Below are positions 44,353 to 52,385 of a stretch of 64,000 nt of DNA, piece by piece; position 1 is the first letter of the stretch; every line of letters starts with the position of its first letter. The position numbers and the translations under genes were made by a program. The notes under the pieces were generated by a model that had not been told where the DNA came from, searched no databases, and saw nothing but the letters and a program-made list of their open reading frames with translations. The stretch is from Flagellimonas aequoris (lineage in GTDB: Bacteria > Bacteroidota > Bacteroidia > Flavobacteriales > Flavobacteriaceae), in assembly GCF_003584165.1 (NCBI RefSeq), contig NZ_QXFJ01000015.1, positions 5,001-69,000 of the forward strand. The letters run 5' to 3'.

Positions 44353-45498
44353 ATGAAAAAGTTACTCATTTTGGTAGTGTTTCTTATCGTGGCCCCAAGG
44401 ATAAGTGCACAGCAAGAAAGAGCGATCACCACAGCTGTACCCTTTTTGACCATAGCAGCCGATGCAAGGGCATCGGGTATGGGCGACATGGGTGTTGCCA
44501 CTTCCTTTGATGCGTATTCCCAGCAATGGAACCCTGCAAAGTATGCCTTTGCCACGCAAAAAATGGGTGTTGGGGTGAGCTATACGCCCTACTTGGAAAC
44601 AATCGTGAACGATGTATCGTTGTTGAACGCCACTTTTTATAACAAACTTAACGATCGAAGTGCCTTTGCCTTTGGCTTGCGCTATTTTGGTCTTGGTGAA
44701 ATTGAGTTGAGACAAACTATCGATCAAGAGGCAACTTTGGTAAAACCCAATGAATTTGCCTTGGATGGTTCTTACTCGCTGAAATTGAGCCAAAGCTTTT
44801 CAATGGCTGTTGCGGGTAGGTTCATCAGTTCCAATCTGAGATTTCAGGATGGAACACAGGATTCCCAGGCAGCCAATGCTTTTGCGGTGGATGTGGCCGG
44901 TTTTTACCGATCACCCGAAATTGCGTACAGCAATTTTGATGGCCGTTGGAGATTGGGTTTCAACATATCCAATATCGGTGGGTCCTTGCAATATGATGAA
45001 GGCGGACAGCAAAACTTTTTGCCTACCAACTTAAAGGTGGGAACAGGTTTCGATTTCATTTTTGACCAAGACAATGTATTGGCCATCAATACGGAATTCA
45101 ACAAACTGTTGGTGCCTACCCCTAGGGATTTTAATGGGGATGGACAGATTACTTCGGAAGACAACGACGAATATCAGAATATCAGTTTCTTCAGTGGAAT
45201 TTTTGAATCTTTTGGCGATGCGCCGGATGGTTTCAGTGAAGAATTGAAAGAGATTACCTGGGCGCTCGGTACCGAATACCGTTTTAGGGAAGCATTCATG
45301 TTGCGTGGAGGGTATTTCAATGAGAGTGCGGAAAAAGGTGCCCGAAAGTATTTCACCTTGGGTGCAGGGTTTAAATATAAGTCTGCACAGATTGACTTAT
45401 CTTACCTTTTCTCTACCTCGCAGGTCAAAAATCCTTTGGAGAATACATTGCGTTTTTCCTTGACCTTCAATTTCGGGGAGGAATTTTTAAACGACTGA
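44353..45498 (+). CDS. porV: type IX secretion system outer-membrane protein PorV
   Basis: 381 residues. Signal peptide (LLILVVFLIVAPRISAQ), then the PorV opening TTAVPFLTIAADARASGMGDMGVATSFDAYSQQWNPAKYAF, a FadL-like beta-barrel, and a C-terminal strand ending in RFSLTFNFGEEFLND. PorV shuttles type IX cargo proteins and is needed for attaching many of them to the surface. The strict N-terminus is the family hallmark. It forms a divergent pair with gldJ. Confidence 0.95.
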   Translation: MKKLLILVVFLIVAPRISAQQERAITTAVPFLTIAADARASGMGDMGVATSFDAYSQQWNPAKYAFATQKMGVGVSYTPYLETIVNDVSLLNATFYNKLNDRSAFAFGLRYFGLGEIELRQTIDQEATLVKPNEFALDGSYSLKLSQSFSMAVAGRFISSNLRFQDGTQDSQAANAFAVDVAGFYRSPEIAYSNFDGRWRLGFNISNIGGSLQYDEGGQQNFLPTNLKVGTGFDFIFDQDNVLAINTEFNKLLVPTPRDFNGDGQITSEDNDEYQNISFFSGIFESFGDAPDGFSEELKEITWALGTEYRFREAFMLRGGYFNESAEKGARKYFTLGAGFKYKSAQIDLSYLFSTSQVKNPLENTLRFSLTFNFGEEFLND

Positions 45499-45522
45499 TC
45501 ATCAGTAAATATATATGGAAAG

Positions 45523-45548
45523 ACCTGTCCCCGTGGACAGGTTTTCTT
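45523..45548 (+). terminator. terminator of porV
   Basis: 8-bp stem (ACCTGTCC 45523-45530, GGACAGGT 45535-45542) with a CCGT loop, followed by TTTCTTA. Confidence 0.8.
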
Positions 45549-45555
45549 ATTTTTG
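45548..45555 (+). promoter_or_regulatory. candidate -7 element for cytidine deaminase gene
   Basis: TATTTTTG, full match to TAnnTTTG, directly after the porV terminator and 18 nt before the ATG at 45574. Its -33 region would fall inside the terminator stem, so the promoter is uncertain. Confidence 0.35.
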
Positions 45556-45573
45556 GGTAATACGCAATATCAA

Positions 45574-46065
45574 ATGGAAAAAAAGCGAATCGGTTTTGAT
45601 CTTCTCATTTTTGAAGATGAAGCGGAGTTGTCACAAAATGATCAAAAATTGTTACGTGCCGCTGAGGAAGCCCGCAAAAATGCCTATGCGCCCTATTCCC
45701 GTTTTAAGGTAGGTGCTGCGGCTTTGTTGGAAAATGGTGAGACCGTTATCGGCAACAATCAAGAGAACGCTTCTTATCCTTCGGGCCTTTGCGCCGAACG
45801 GGTTGCCGTATTTCAGGCTGGGGCAAGGTTCCCAGATGTGGCCATTGTTTCTATCGCTATTAGTGCGGCTTCCGAAGAACATGTAGTGGATATGCCCGCC
45901 GCTCCGTGTGGCAATTGCAGGCAGTCCATCATGGAGTACGAACACAAGCAGCAATCGCCTATTTCTCTCTTAATGAAAGCGGAAATAGGCCCCATATTCA
46001 AATGCAGTTCCATGACCGATATTTTGCCATTGGCCTTTGATAACTCATTTTTGGGTGATTCTTAA
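45574..46065 (+). CDS. cdd: cytidine deaminase
   Basis: 163 residues from the ATG at 45574; a TTG start seven codons upstream is less likely. Zinc-binding motif CAERVAVFQ (Cys-Ala-Glu, the catalytic Glu) and PCGNCRQSIMEY (two Cys ligands). Family opening YAPYSRFKVGAAALL present. It deaminates cytidine and deoxycytidine in pyrimidine salvage. The N-terminal extension (about 30 residues) is helical and longer than the usual 130-residue enzyme but normal for flavobacteria. Confidence 0.92.
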   Translation: MEKKRIGFDLLIFEDEAELSQNDQKLLRAAEEARKNAYAPYSRFKVGAAALLENGETVIGNNQENASYPSGLCAERVAVFQAGARFPDVAIVSIAISAASEEHVVDMPAAPCGNCRQSIMEYEHKQQSPISLLMKAEIGPIFKCSSMTDILPLAFDNSFLGDS

Positions 46066-46096
46066 ACCAATTCTTTTTCCAAAACAGATATATATG

Positions 46097-46104
46097 TATT
46101 TTTG
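46097..46104 (+). promoter_or_regulatory. candidate -7 element for pdhA
   Basis: TATTTTTG (full TAnnTTTG match) 42 nt before the pdhA ATG, with a T-rich stretch about 18 nt upstream in the -33 position. Confidence 0.45.
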
Positions 46105-46146
46105 CTCTTCCCCAGCACAGGGAAATTTCAATTAATACTACAGTTG

Positions 46147-47145
46147 ATGAAAAAAATCACCAAAGAAGTTTACCTAAAATGGTATGAGGACATGTTGTTC
46201 TGGAGAAAGTTCGAGGACAAATTGGCCGCCGTATATATTCAACAAAAGGTCAGGGGATTTCTCCACCTGTACAATGGCCAAGAAGCCGTTTTGGCGGGTT
46301 CCCTGCATGCCATGGACCTTACCAAGGACCGCATGATCACTGCCTATCGTAACCACGTTCAACCTATCGGTATGGGTGTGGATCCAAAAAGGGTGATGGC
46401 AGAGCTTTACGGGAAGGTGACCGGAACCTCCAAAGGTATGGGCGGCTCCATGCACATTTTCTCCAAGGAACACCGCTTTTATGGCGGTCATGGTATCGTG
46501 GGGGGACAGATTCCTTTGGGTACAGGTTTGGCTTTTGGTGATAAATACTTCAAAAGGGATTCCGTTACCCTTTGTTATATGGGCGATGGTGCGGTAAGAC
46601 AAGGTTCCCTGCACGAATCGTTCAACTTGGCCATGTTGTGGCAATTGCCCGTAGTTTTCATTTGTGAGAACAACGGTTATGCCATGGGAACATCGGTTGC
46701 CCGTACATCACACACCACCGATATTTGGAAATTGGGCTTGGGCTATGAAATGCCTTGTGGCCCAGTTGATGGTATGGATCCAGCGGCCGTGGCAAAAGAA
46801 GTGGACAAGGCCATTGAGCGTGCACGTTCCGGTGGAGGACCAACTTTCTTGGAAATGAAGACGTACCGTTACCGTGGTCACTCTATGTCAGATGCGCAAC
46901 ATTACCGAACTAAGGAAGAAGTAGAGGAATACAAAAAAATAGATCCCATCACCCAAGTAAAGGACATTATCTTTGAAAAAGGGTATGCCAGCGAGGATGA
47001 GATCAAAGAAATCGATAAAAAGGTAAAGGATTTGGTCGACGAGTGCGAGAAGTTCGCCGAAGAGTCTGATTTTCCACCGATCGAGCAATTGTACGACGTT
47101 GTTTACGAACAGGAGAACTATCCATTTTTACCACATAAATTATAA
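46147..47145 (+). CDS. pdhA: pyruvate dehydrogenase E1 component alpha subunit
   Basis: 332 residues from the ATG at 46147, the proper start for E1-alpha; a further 15 codons upstream are in the leader. The thiamine pyrophosphate and magnesium motif is GDGAVRQGSLHESFNLAMLWQLPVVFICENNGYAMG. FYGGHGIVGGQIPLGTG and the phosphorylation-loop region YRYRGHSMSDAQHYR are intact. Partner E1-beta (pdhB) is not next to it. pdhC follows after 4 nt. Confidence 0.95.
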   Translation: MKKITKEVYLKWYEDMLFWRKFEDKLAAVYIQQKVRGFLHLYNGQEAVLAGSLHAMDLTKDRMITAYRNHVQPIGMGVDPKRVMAELYGKVTGTSKGMGGSMHIFSKEHRFYGGHGIVGGQIPLGTGLAFGDKYFKRDSVTLCYMGDGAVRQGSLHESFNLAMLWQLPVVFICENNGYAMGTSVARTSHTTDIWKLGLGYEMPCGPVDGMDPAAVAKEVDKAIERARSGGGPTFLEMKTYRYRGHSMSDAQHYRTKEEVEEYKKIDPITQVKDIIFEKGYASEDEIKEIDKKVKDLVDECEKFAEESDFPPIEQLYDVVYEQENYPFLPHKL

Positions 47146-47149
47146 TTAG

Positions 47150-48766
47150 ATGGCAGAAGTAATCACCATGCCTAGATTGAGCGATACCATGGAAGAAGGT
47201 ACCGTGGCAAAATGGCTCAAAAAATTAGGGGACAAAGTAGAAGAAGGGGATATATTGGCCGAAATCGAGACCGACAAGGCCACCATGGAGTTCGAATCCT
47301 TTCATGAGGGAACGTTGCTCCACATAGGAATTCAGGAAGGGGAAGGTGCTCCGGTGGATTCACTTTTGGCCATTATAGGTAAGGAAGGAGAGGATATTTC
47401 TTCGCTTTTGAACGGTGGGGCAGCCCCTGCCAAGGAAGAAGCCAAGGAAACCCCTGCTCCCAAAACTGAAGAAAAAGCCGCTGCTTCCATTCCAGAAGGA
47501 GTGGAAATCGTGACCATGCCCAGGCTAAGCGATACCATGGAAGAAGGTACCGTGGCCAGTTGGTTGAAGAAAGTTGGAGATAAAGTAGAGGAAGGCGATA
47601 TTTTGGCTGAAATCGAGACCGATAAGGCCACGATGGAGTTCGAATCTTTTTATTCAGGCGTACTCCTGTATATAGGAATTAAGGAGGGTGAAGGCGCTCC
47701 CGTGGATGCCCTTTTGGCCATTATTGGACCAGAAGGAACCGATGTGGATGCCGTTTTGAATGCCCAAACCAGTGGAGGTACCTCTGCTAGTGCTCCTGAA
47801 GAAGAGACTCCAAAAACCGAAACGTCCAAGGCTGAAATAACCAGCACTGAAACAGCTGCTGTTTCCCAAGATGGCCATCGTATTTTGGCTTCACCGCTGG
47901 CCAAAAAGATAGCCAGTGATAAAGGAATCAACTTAGCCGATGTAAAAGGTTCAGGTGATCACGGTAGGATCGTGAAAAAGGATGTTGAGAACTATCAACC
48001 TTCTACAGCACCTGCAACTGCGCCTGCTGCCCAAACCACTGCAGCCGCTGCAACAGTGGCTCCGATGAACTTGCCGGTAGGACAGGAAAGTATGGAAGAG
48101 GTGAAAAACTCCACCATGCGTAAGGTCATCGCCAAGCGTTTGGGTGAATCCAAGTTTACCGCGCCACATTATTACCTGACCATTGAAGTGGACATGGACA
48201 ATGCCAAGGCTTCGAGGGAACAAATCAATAATTTGCCGGACACCAAAGTGTCTTTCAACGATATGGTTTTAAAGGCCTGTGCCATGGCCCTTAAAAAGCA
48301 TCCACAGGTAAACACCTCTTGGAATGGCGATACCACCGTGTACAAACATCATGTGCATATGGGTGTGGCCGTTGCCGTAGAAGATGGATTGGTAGTGCCC
48401 GTGATCAAATTTGCCGATCAATTGACCCTTTCCCAATTGGGTACAGCGGTAAAAGATTTGGCAGGTAGGGCAAGGACCAAGAAAATCAAACCGGACGAAA
48501 TGGAAGGAAGCACGTTTACCGTTTCCAACTTGGGCATGTTCGGGATTTTGGAATTCACTTCCATCATCAACCAACCCAATTCGGCCATTTTATCCGTTGG
48601 AGCCATCGTGGAAAAACCCGTGGTTAAAAATGGACAGATTGTTGTTGGGAATACCATGACGGTTACTTTGGCCTGCGATCACAGAACGGTTGATGGTGCT
48701 ACAGGTGCCCAGTTCCTTCAAACCTTGAGGGCCTATTTGGAGAACCCAGTGACCATGTTGGCTTAA
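47150..48766 (+). CDS. pdhC: pyruvate dehydrogenase E2, dihydrolipoamide acetyltransferase, two lipoyl domains
   Basis: 538 residues. Two nearly identical N-terminal lipoyl domains (about 1-78 and 118-195), lipoyl Lys at 43 and 159, each in EIETDKATMEFES. The domains are joined by Ala/Pro/Glu-rich linkers. The E1/E3-binding domain is at about 244-282 (ILASPLAKKIASDKGINLADVKGSGDHGRIVKKDV). The catalytic domain runs to the end with DHRTVDG near residue 508. It moves the acetyl group from E1 to CoA. The near identity of the two lipoyl domains at the DNA level suggests a recent or gene-converted duplication. Confidence 0.95.
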   Translation: MAEVITMPRLSDTMEEGTVAKWLKKLGDKVEEGDILAEIETDKATMEFESFHEGTLLHIGIQEGEGAPVDSLLAIIGKEGEDISSLLNGGAAPAKEEAKETPAPKTEEKAAASIPEGVEIVTMPRLSDTMEEGTVASWLKKVGDKVEEGDILAEIETDKATMEFESFYSGVLLYIGIKEGEGAPVDALLAIIGPEGTDVDAVLNAQTSGGTSASAPEEETPKTETSKAEITSTETAAVSQDGHRILASPLAKKIASDKGINLADVKGSGDHGRIVKKDVENYQPSTAPATAPAAQTTAAAATVAPMNLPVGQESMEEVKNSTMRKVIAKRLGESKFTAPHYYLTIEVDMDNAKASREQINNLPDTKVSFNDMVLKACAMALKKHPQVNTSWNGDTTVYKHHVHMGVAVAVEDGLVVPVIKFADQLTLSQLGTAVKDLAGRARTKKIKPDEMEGSTFTVSNLGMFGILEFTSIINQPNSAILSVGAIVEKPVVKNGQIVVGNTMTVTLACDHRTVDGATGAQFLQTLRAYLENPVTMLA

Positions 48767-48773
48767 TTTTAAG

Positions 48774-48799
48774 TGCCCTGAGCGTAGTCTAAGGGACAA
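48774..48799. repeat. flavobacterial interspersed repeat fragment
   Basis: TGCCCTGAGCGTAGTCTAAGGGACAA contains the CCCT...AGGG arms with the GAGCGTAGTC core, related to the GACTGCGCTC-type intergenic element of this family. Too short to be a whole element. Confidence 0.5.
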
Positions 48800-48811
48800 T
48801 AACATATAATG

Positions 48812-48840
48812 AAAGCATCCTTAAAAGGATGCTTTTTTTA
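48812..48840 (+). terminator. terminator of pdhA-pdhC
   Basis: 9-bp stem (AAAGCATCC 48812-48820, GGATGCTTT 48827-48835) with a T-run, 46 nt after the pdhC stop. Confidence 0.85.
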
Positions 48841-48868
48841 TCTTTAGAAAGTTCAAAAAACGAAAAAC

Positions 48869-49849
48869 ATGAAGACCTTTTTCTATGCTCTGGTAACCCT
48901 TTTGACGATGCACTGTGGATTGTCACAGAATATGGCGAGTCCGACTGTCGAGCCTATAACTGTTGAGGATTCCAAGAGCGCCTTTACCGATGTGGAACGT
49001 ATTGGCGACATGATGAACTTTTTGGCATCCAACGATATGAAAGGTAGGGATGCTGGAACAGAGGGAATCGAATTGGCTGCGACTTATATTGAGAACTACC
49101 TAAAATCCTATGGAATAAAGCCCTATTTCCAAACCTATCGGGATACCTTGTCCAATTTTAACAAGCCAGCCTATAACATTGTGGGCATTGTGGAAGGGAA
49201 TGATCCCAGTCTAAAAAATGAATTCATCGTGATAGGAGCCCATTACGATCACATCGGTATCGTAAAAATGGAGAACGGTGATGCGATTGCCAATGGAGCC
49301 AACGACAATGCCTCGGGTACCACAACTGTACTTGAGTTCGCTAGATATTTTGGAACCCACAAGACCAACAAGCGTAGTTTGATCTTTGCACTCTTCAGTG
49401 CTGAGGAAAAAGGGCTGTTGGGATCCAAGCATTTGGCCAAAGAATTGAAGGAGCAAGGTTTGAACTTGTATACCATGCTCAATTTTGAAATGACCGGTGT
49501 ACCCATGAAGGATAAAGATTATTTGATGTACCTCACGGGCTATGAAATGTCGAATCTGGCGGAAGTGAGCAATGCCTATGCAAAGGAAAAGTTGGTAGGC
49601 TTTTTGCCGACGGCCAAGGAATACAGTTTGTTCAAGCGTTCTGACAATTATGCGTTCCATTTGGAATTGGGATTGCCATCCCATACCTTCAGTACCTTCG
49701 ACTTTACCAATTTTGACCATTATCACAAAGTTGGGGATGAAGCGGATAAGATGGATTTTGAACATATGGCCCATTTGGTGAACAAGACTATTCCCGTGTT
49801 GGAAGGGATAGCCAATGCACCGACTCAGGAAATTAAATTAAACGAGTAA
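48869..49849 (+). CDS. exported M28-family metallopeptidase
   Basis: 326 residues with a signal peptide (ALVTLLTMHCGLSQN; a lipoprotein Cys is possible in TMHCG). M28 zinc motifs: IVIGAHYDHIG (first His, Asp), GANDNASGTTTVLEFA (bridging Asp), FALFSAEEKGLLGSKHLA (Glu pair), then a later Asp/His region (LGLPSHTFSTFDFTNFDHYH). It removes amino acids from peptides outside the cell or in the periplasm. A short AAAGTTCAAAAAACG sequence before the ATG recalls the boundary repeat at 19-24 kb but is one base short. Confidence 0.9.
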   Translation: MKTFFYALVTLLTMHCGLSQNMASPTVEPITVEDSKSAFTDVERIGDMMNFLASNDMKGRDAGTEGIELAATYIENYLKSYGIKPYFQTYRDTLSNFNKPAYNIVGIVEGNDPSLKNEFIVIGAHYDHIGIVKMENGDAIANGANDNASGTTTVLEFARYFGTHKTNKRSLIFALFSAEEKGLLGSKHLAKELKEQGLNLYTMLNFEMTGVPMKDKDYLMYLTGYEMSNLAEVSNAYAKEKLVGFLPTAKEYSLFKRSDNYAFHLELGLPSHTFSTFDFTNFDHYHKVGDEADKMDFEHMAHLVNKTIPVLEGIANAPTQEIKLNE

Positions 49850-49851
49850 AG

Positions 49852-49924
49852 TTTCATTTCGAATCCCTTGAAGGGGTTGAGAAATCAATAGATTAACAGA
49901 TTTCTTCCATCCGGTCGAAATGAC
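49852..49924. repeat. intergenic inverted-repeat element (flavobacterial REP-like)
   Basis: Outer arms CATTTCGA (49855-49862) and TCGAAATG (49914-49921) and inner arms GAGAAATC / GATTTCTT form a 73-nt imperfect palindrome. It belongs with the element at 59672-59765 and lies between the M28 peptidase and SDR genes. Confidence 0.65.
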
Positions 49925-49939
49925 TTAGAAAATTGAACC

Positions 49940-50617
49940 ATGGCAAATATTGTAATCACAGGGACAAGTAGGGGTATTGGTTTTGAATTGGTGAAACTCT
50001 TTGCCCAAGAAGGGCATCAGGTTTTGGCCCTTTCCCGAAATTCGAAACCCGTTGAAAGTTTAGACCTTTCCAATGTCCATACTTTTCCTTTCGATTTGGG
50101 AAACCCGACCGATTTTCAAAAATTAAAGGACTTTCTTGGGAGATGGCATGTGGTGGATGTGCTGATCAATAATGCGGGAAAACTGGTAAACAAACCATTT
50201 CAGGATATTTCAGCAGAGGCATTTGAAGAAGTTTACAAAGTAAATGTGTTCGGTGTGGCGGAGATGACCAAGGCTATACTTCCCCAAATGGGTAAAAACG
50301 GACATGTGGTGACCATCAGTTCCATGGGAGGTGTGCAAGGTAGTGCCAAGTTTCCTGGTCTGTCCGCCTATAGTTCCAGTAAAGGGGCCGTGATCACGTT
50401 GACCGAACTTTGGGCGGAGGAATTCAAGGAAACGGGTCCTAGTTTTAATGTGTTGGCCTTGGGGGCTGTACAGACCGAAATGTTACAAGAGGCTTTTCCG
50501 GGATACCAAGCTCCCGTGACCGCTCTTGAAATGGCTACCTATATTAAAGACTTCGCCTTGACGGGACAAAAACTCTATAATGGCAAGTTGTTGCAGGTGA
50601 GTAATAGTACGCCATAA
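49940..50617 (+). CDS. short-chain dehydrogenase/reductase
   Basis: 225 residues: NAD(P) motif TGTSRGIGFELV, NNAGK near residue 78, catalytic Ser in ISSMGG near 131, and Tyr/Lys in YSSSKGAV near 146-153. The sequence FPFDLGNP gives the nucleotide-binding Asp. Substrate cannot be read. Single gene. Confidence 0.9.
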   Translation: MANIVITGTSRGIGFELVKLFAQEGHQVLALSRNSKPVESLDLSNVHTFPFDLGNPTDFQKLKDFLGRWHVVDVLINNAGKLVNKPFQDISAEAFEEVYKVNVFGVAEMTKAILPQMGKNGHVVTISSMGGVQGSAKFPGLSAYSSSKGAVITLTELWAEEFKETGPSFNVLALGAVQTEMLQEAFPGYQAPVTALEMATYIKDFALTGQKLYNGKLLQVSNSTP

Positions 50618-50664
50618 CACTTGTATTTCATAAAGTTGTCCACGAAACAACTACCTTTGTTCAA

Positions 50665-51288
50665 GTGAGCAATACCCTTCAAAAATATTTACCAGATAGA
50701 GCCGTGGAACCCTGTTTTGAGTTGATCAAAACATACGGCGTCCATCTGAAGATCGTGAACCATAGGGTTACCCGTCATGGGGATTACAGAAGAATGCCCG
50801 ATGGATTGCATTTGATTACGGTAAATGCATCCCTCAATAAATACCGATTTTTAATTACACTCGTCCACGAGATAGCACATTTGGTGGCCTTTGAAACGTA
50901 CGGCCGTCGAATAAAACCCCATGGGGAGGAATGGAAGCGTACTTTTCAACATTTGATGGTACCTTTTATACGGCCCGAAGTGTTTCCAAATCAATTATTG
51001 CCTATCATTGCGAGCCATTTCAAGAACCCAAAGGCCAGCAGCAGTACAGATGCCAGGTTGTCCATCGCACTAAAGGCTTTTGATGCTGAGGAAAGAAGCA
51101 ATAGTTATGTGTATGAGTTGCCCCATGGCAGTATTTTTAGGTTGTACAATGGCAGGTTGTTCAAGAAAGGAGACAAAAAGATAAAACGTTACGAATGCGT
51201 GGAATTGTCCACGGGCAGAATGTATCTGTTTCAACCCAACGCAGAGGTGGAGTTGGTCCGTGATAAGCCCATGGAGCCACCATTTTAA
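50665..51288 (+). CDS. SprT-like zinc metalloprotease domain protein
   Basis: 207 residues from a GTG at 50665. HEIAHLVAFETYGRRIKPHGEEWKRTFQHLM carries HExxH and the third His, as in SprT/Spartan-type domains. The C-terminal part (GRLFKKGDKKIKRYECVELSTGRMYLFQ) resembles the zinc-ribbon end but lacks the Cys pair seen in many SprT proteins, so it may not bind a second zinc. Neighbour genes suggest no partner. Confidence 0.85.
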   Translation: MSNTLQKYLPDRAVEPCFELIKTYGVHLKIVNHRVTRHGDYRRMPDGLHLITVNASLNKYRFLITLVHEIAHLVAFETYGRRIKPHGEEWKRTFQHLMVPFIRPEVFPNQLLPIIASHFKNPKASSSTDARLSIALKAFDAEERSNSYVYELPHGSIFRLYNGRLFKKGDKKIKRYECVELSTGRMYLFQPNAEVELVRDKPMEPPF

Positions 51289-51302
51289 AAGGAACAATAC
51301 AG

Positions 51303-52382
51303 ATGAACAAGAATTATTACGCAGTTTTGATGGCCGGAGGGGTAGGTTCCCGATTTTGGCCCGTAAGCACAACAGCAAACCCCAAACAGTTCCATGACAT
51401 GTTGGGAACCGGGAAAACCTTGATTCAAAAAACCTTTGATCGATTGAATCGTTTTATTCCCACCGAGAATATTTTGGTTTTGACCAATGAACGATACAAT
51501 GATTTGGTACTGGAGCAATTACCAAAGGTAAAACAAGAACAGGTCGTATTGGAACCTGCCATGCGGAATACGGCACCCTGTATTCTATATGCCTCCTTGA
51601 AAATTCAAAAAATGAATCCCAATGCGGTGATGATTGTGGCACCCAGCGATCATTGGATCGAGGATGAGGCCGCTTTTGAAAAGGACGTCATCGCTTGTTT
51701 TGATAAGTGCGAAAAGGAAAACGTACTTTGTACCTTGGGAATCCAGCCCACTTTCCCCAATACCGGTTTCGGTTATATCGAGTTTGAAAAGGGAAGTGAC
51801 GCAAAACTAAAGAAGGTGTCACAATTCAGGGAAAAACCGGATTATGAAACGGCAAAAGAGTTTTTGGCCCAAGGTAATTTTCTATGGAATGCAGGCATCT
51901 TTATGTGGAGTGTAGAAACCATTGTGGGAGCCTTTAAAGCCTATCAACCGAGTCAATATGAACTGTTCGGTGGTGGGATTTCGTGTTACAACACCATGGA
52001 AGAAACGGCGTTCATTAAGGAAAACTACGCCAAGGCCGATAACATATCCATAGATTATGCTATCTTGGAACAATCCAAATCCATCTATACCTTGCCTGCT
52101 ACCTTTGACTGGAACGATCTTGGAACCTGGGGTGCCTTGTATGATAAATTGGACAAGGATCCTTCCGATAACGCCGTGGTCAATGCCCAGGTGGTACTTG
52201 AAAATGCAAAAGGCAATATGATCAGGTCCCCAAAAGGTAAAATTGTAGTGGTAGACGGATTGGAAGACTACATTATCGTCGATAAGGAAGATGTGCTGTT
52301 AATCTATCCAAAATCAAAACAACAGGATATTAAAAAAGTCCTTGGAGAGGTAAAAGAAAAATTTGGAGAGCAGTTTGCGTAA
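51303..52382 (+). CDS. manC: mannose-1-phosphate guanylyltransferase
   Basis: 359 residues. Nucleotidyltransferase opening LMAGGVGSRFWPVSTTANPKQF with the GxGxRxWP and PKQF motifs, FVEKP-equivalent FREKPDYETA, and NAGIFMWSVE. It makes GDP-mannose for surface glycans and glycolipids. No second PMI domain is present, so it is the monofunctional form. It follows the SprT-like gene by 14 nt and precedes DUF389 by 3 nt, which suggests one transcript. Confidence 0.9.
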   Translation: MNKNYYAVLMAGGVGSRFWPVSTTANPKQFHDMLGTGKTLIQKTFDRLNRFIPTENILVLTNERYNDLVLEQLPKVKQEQVVLEPAMRNTAPCILYASLKIQKMNPNAVMIVAPSDHWIEDEAAFEKDVIACFDKCEKENVLCTLGIQPTFPNTGFGYIEFEKGSDAKLKKVSQFREKPDYETAKEFLAQGNFLWNAGIFMWSVETIVGAFKAYQPSQYELFGGGISCYNTMEETAFIKENYAKADNISIDYAILEQSKSIYTLPATFDWNDLGTWGALYDKLDKDPSDNAVVNAQVVLENAKGNMIRSPKGKIVVVDGLEDYIIVDKEDVLLIYPKSKQQDIKKVLGEVKEKFGEQFA

Positions 52383-52385
52383 TAT

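Noticed and set aside
48848-48867. boundary-repeat-like sequence before the M28 peptidase gene
   Set aside because: AAAGTTCAAAAAACG lacks one base and the GATGA end and sits in a core region; probably chance in A-rich sequence.
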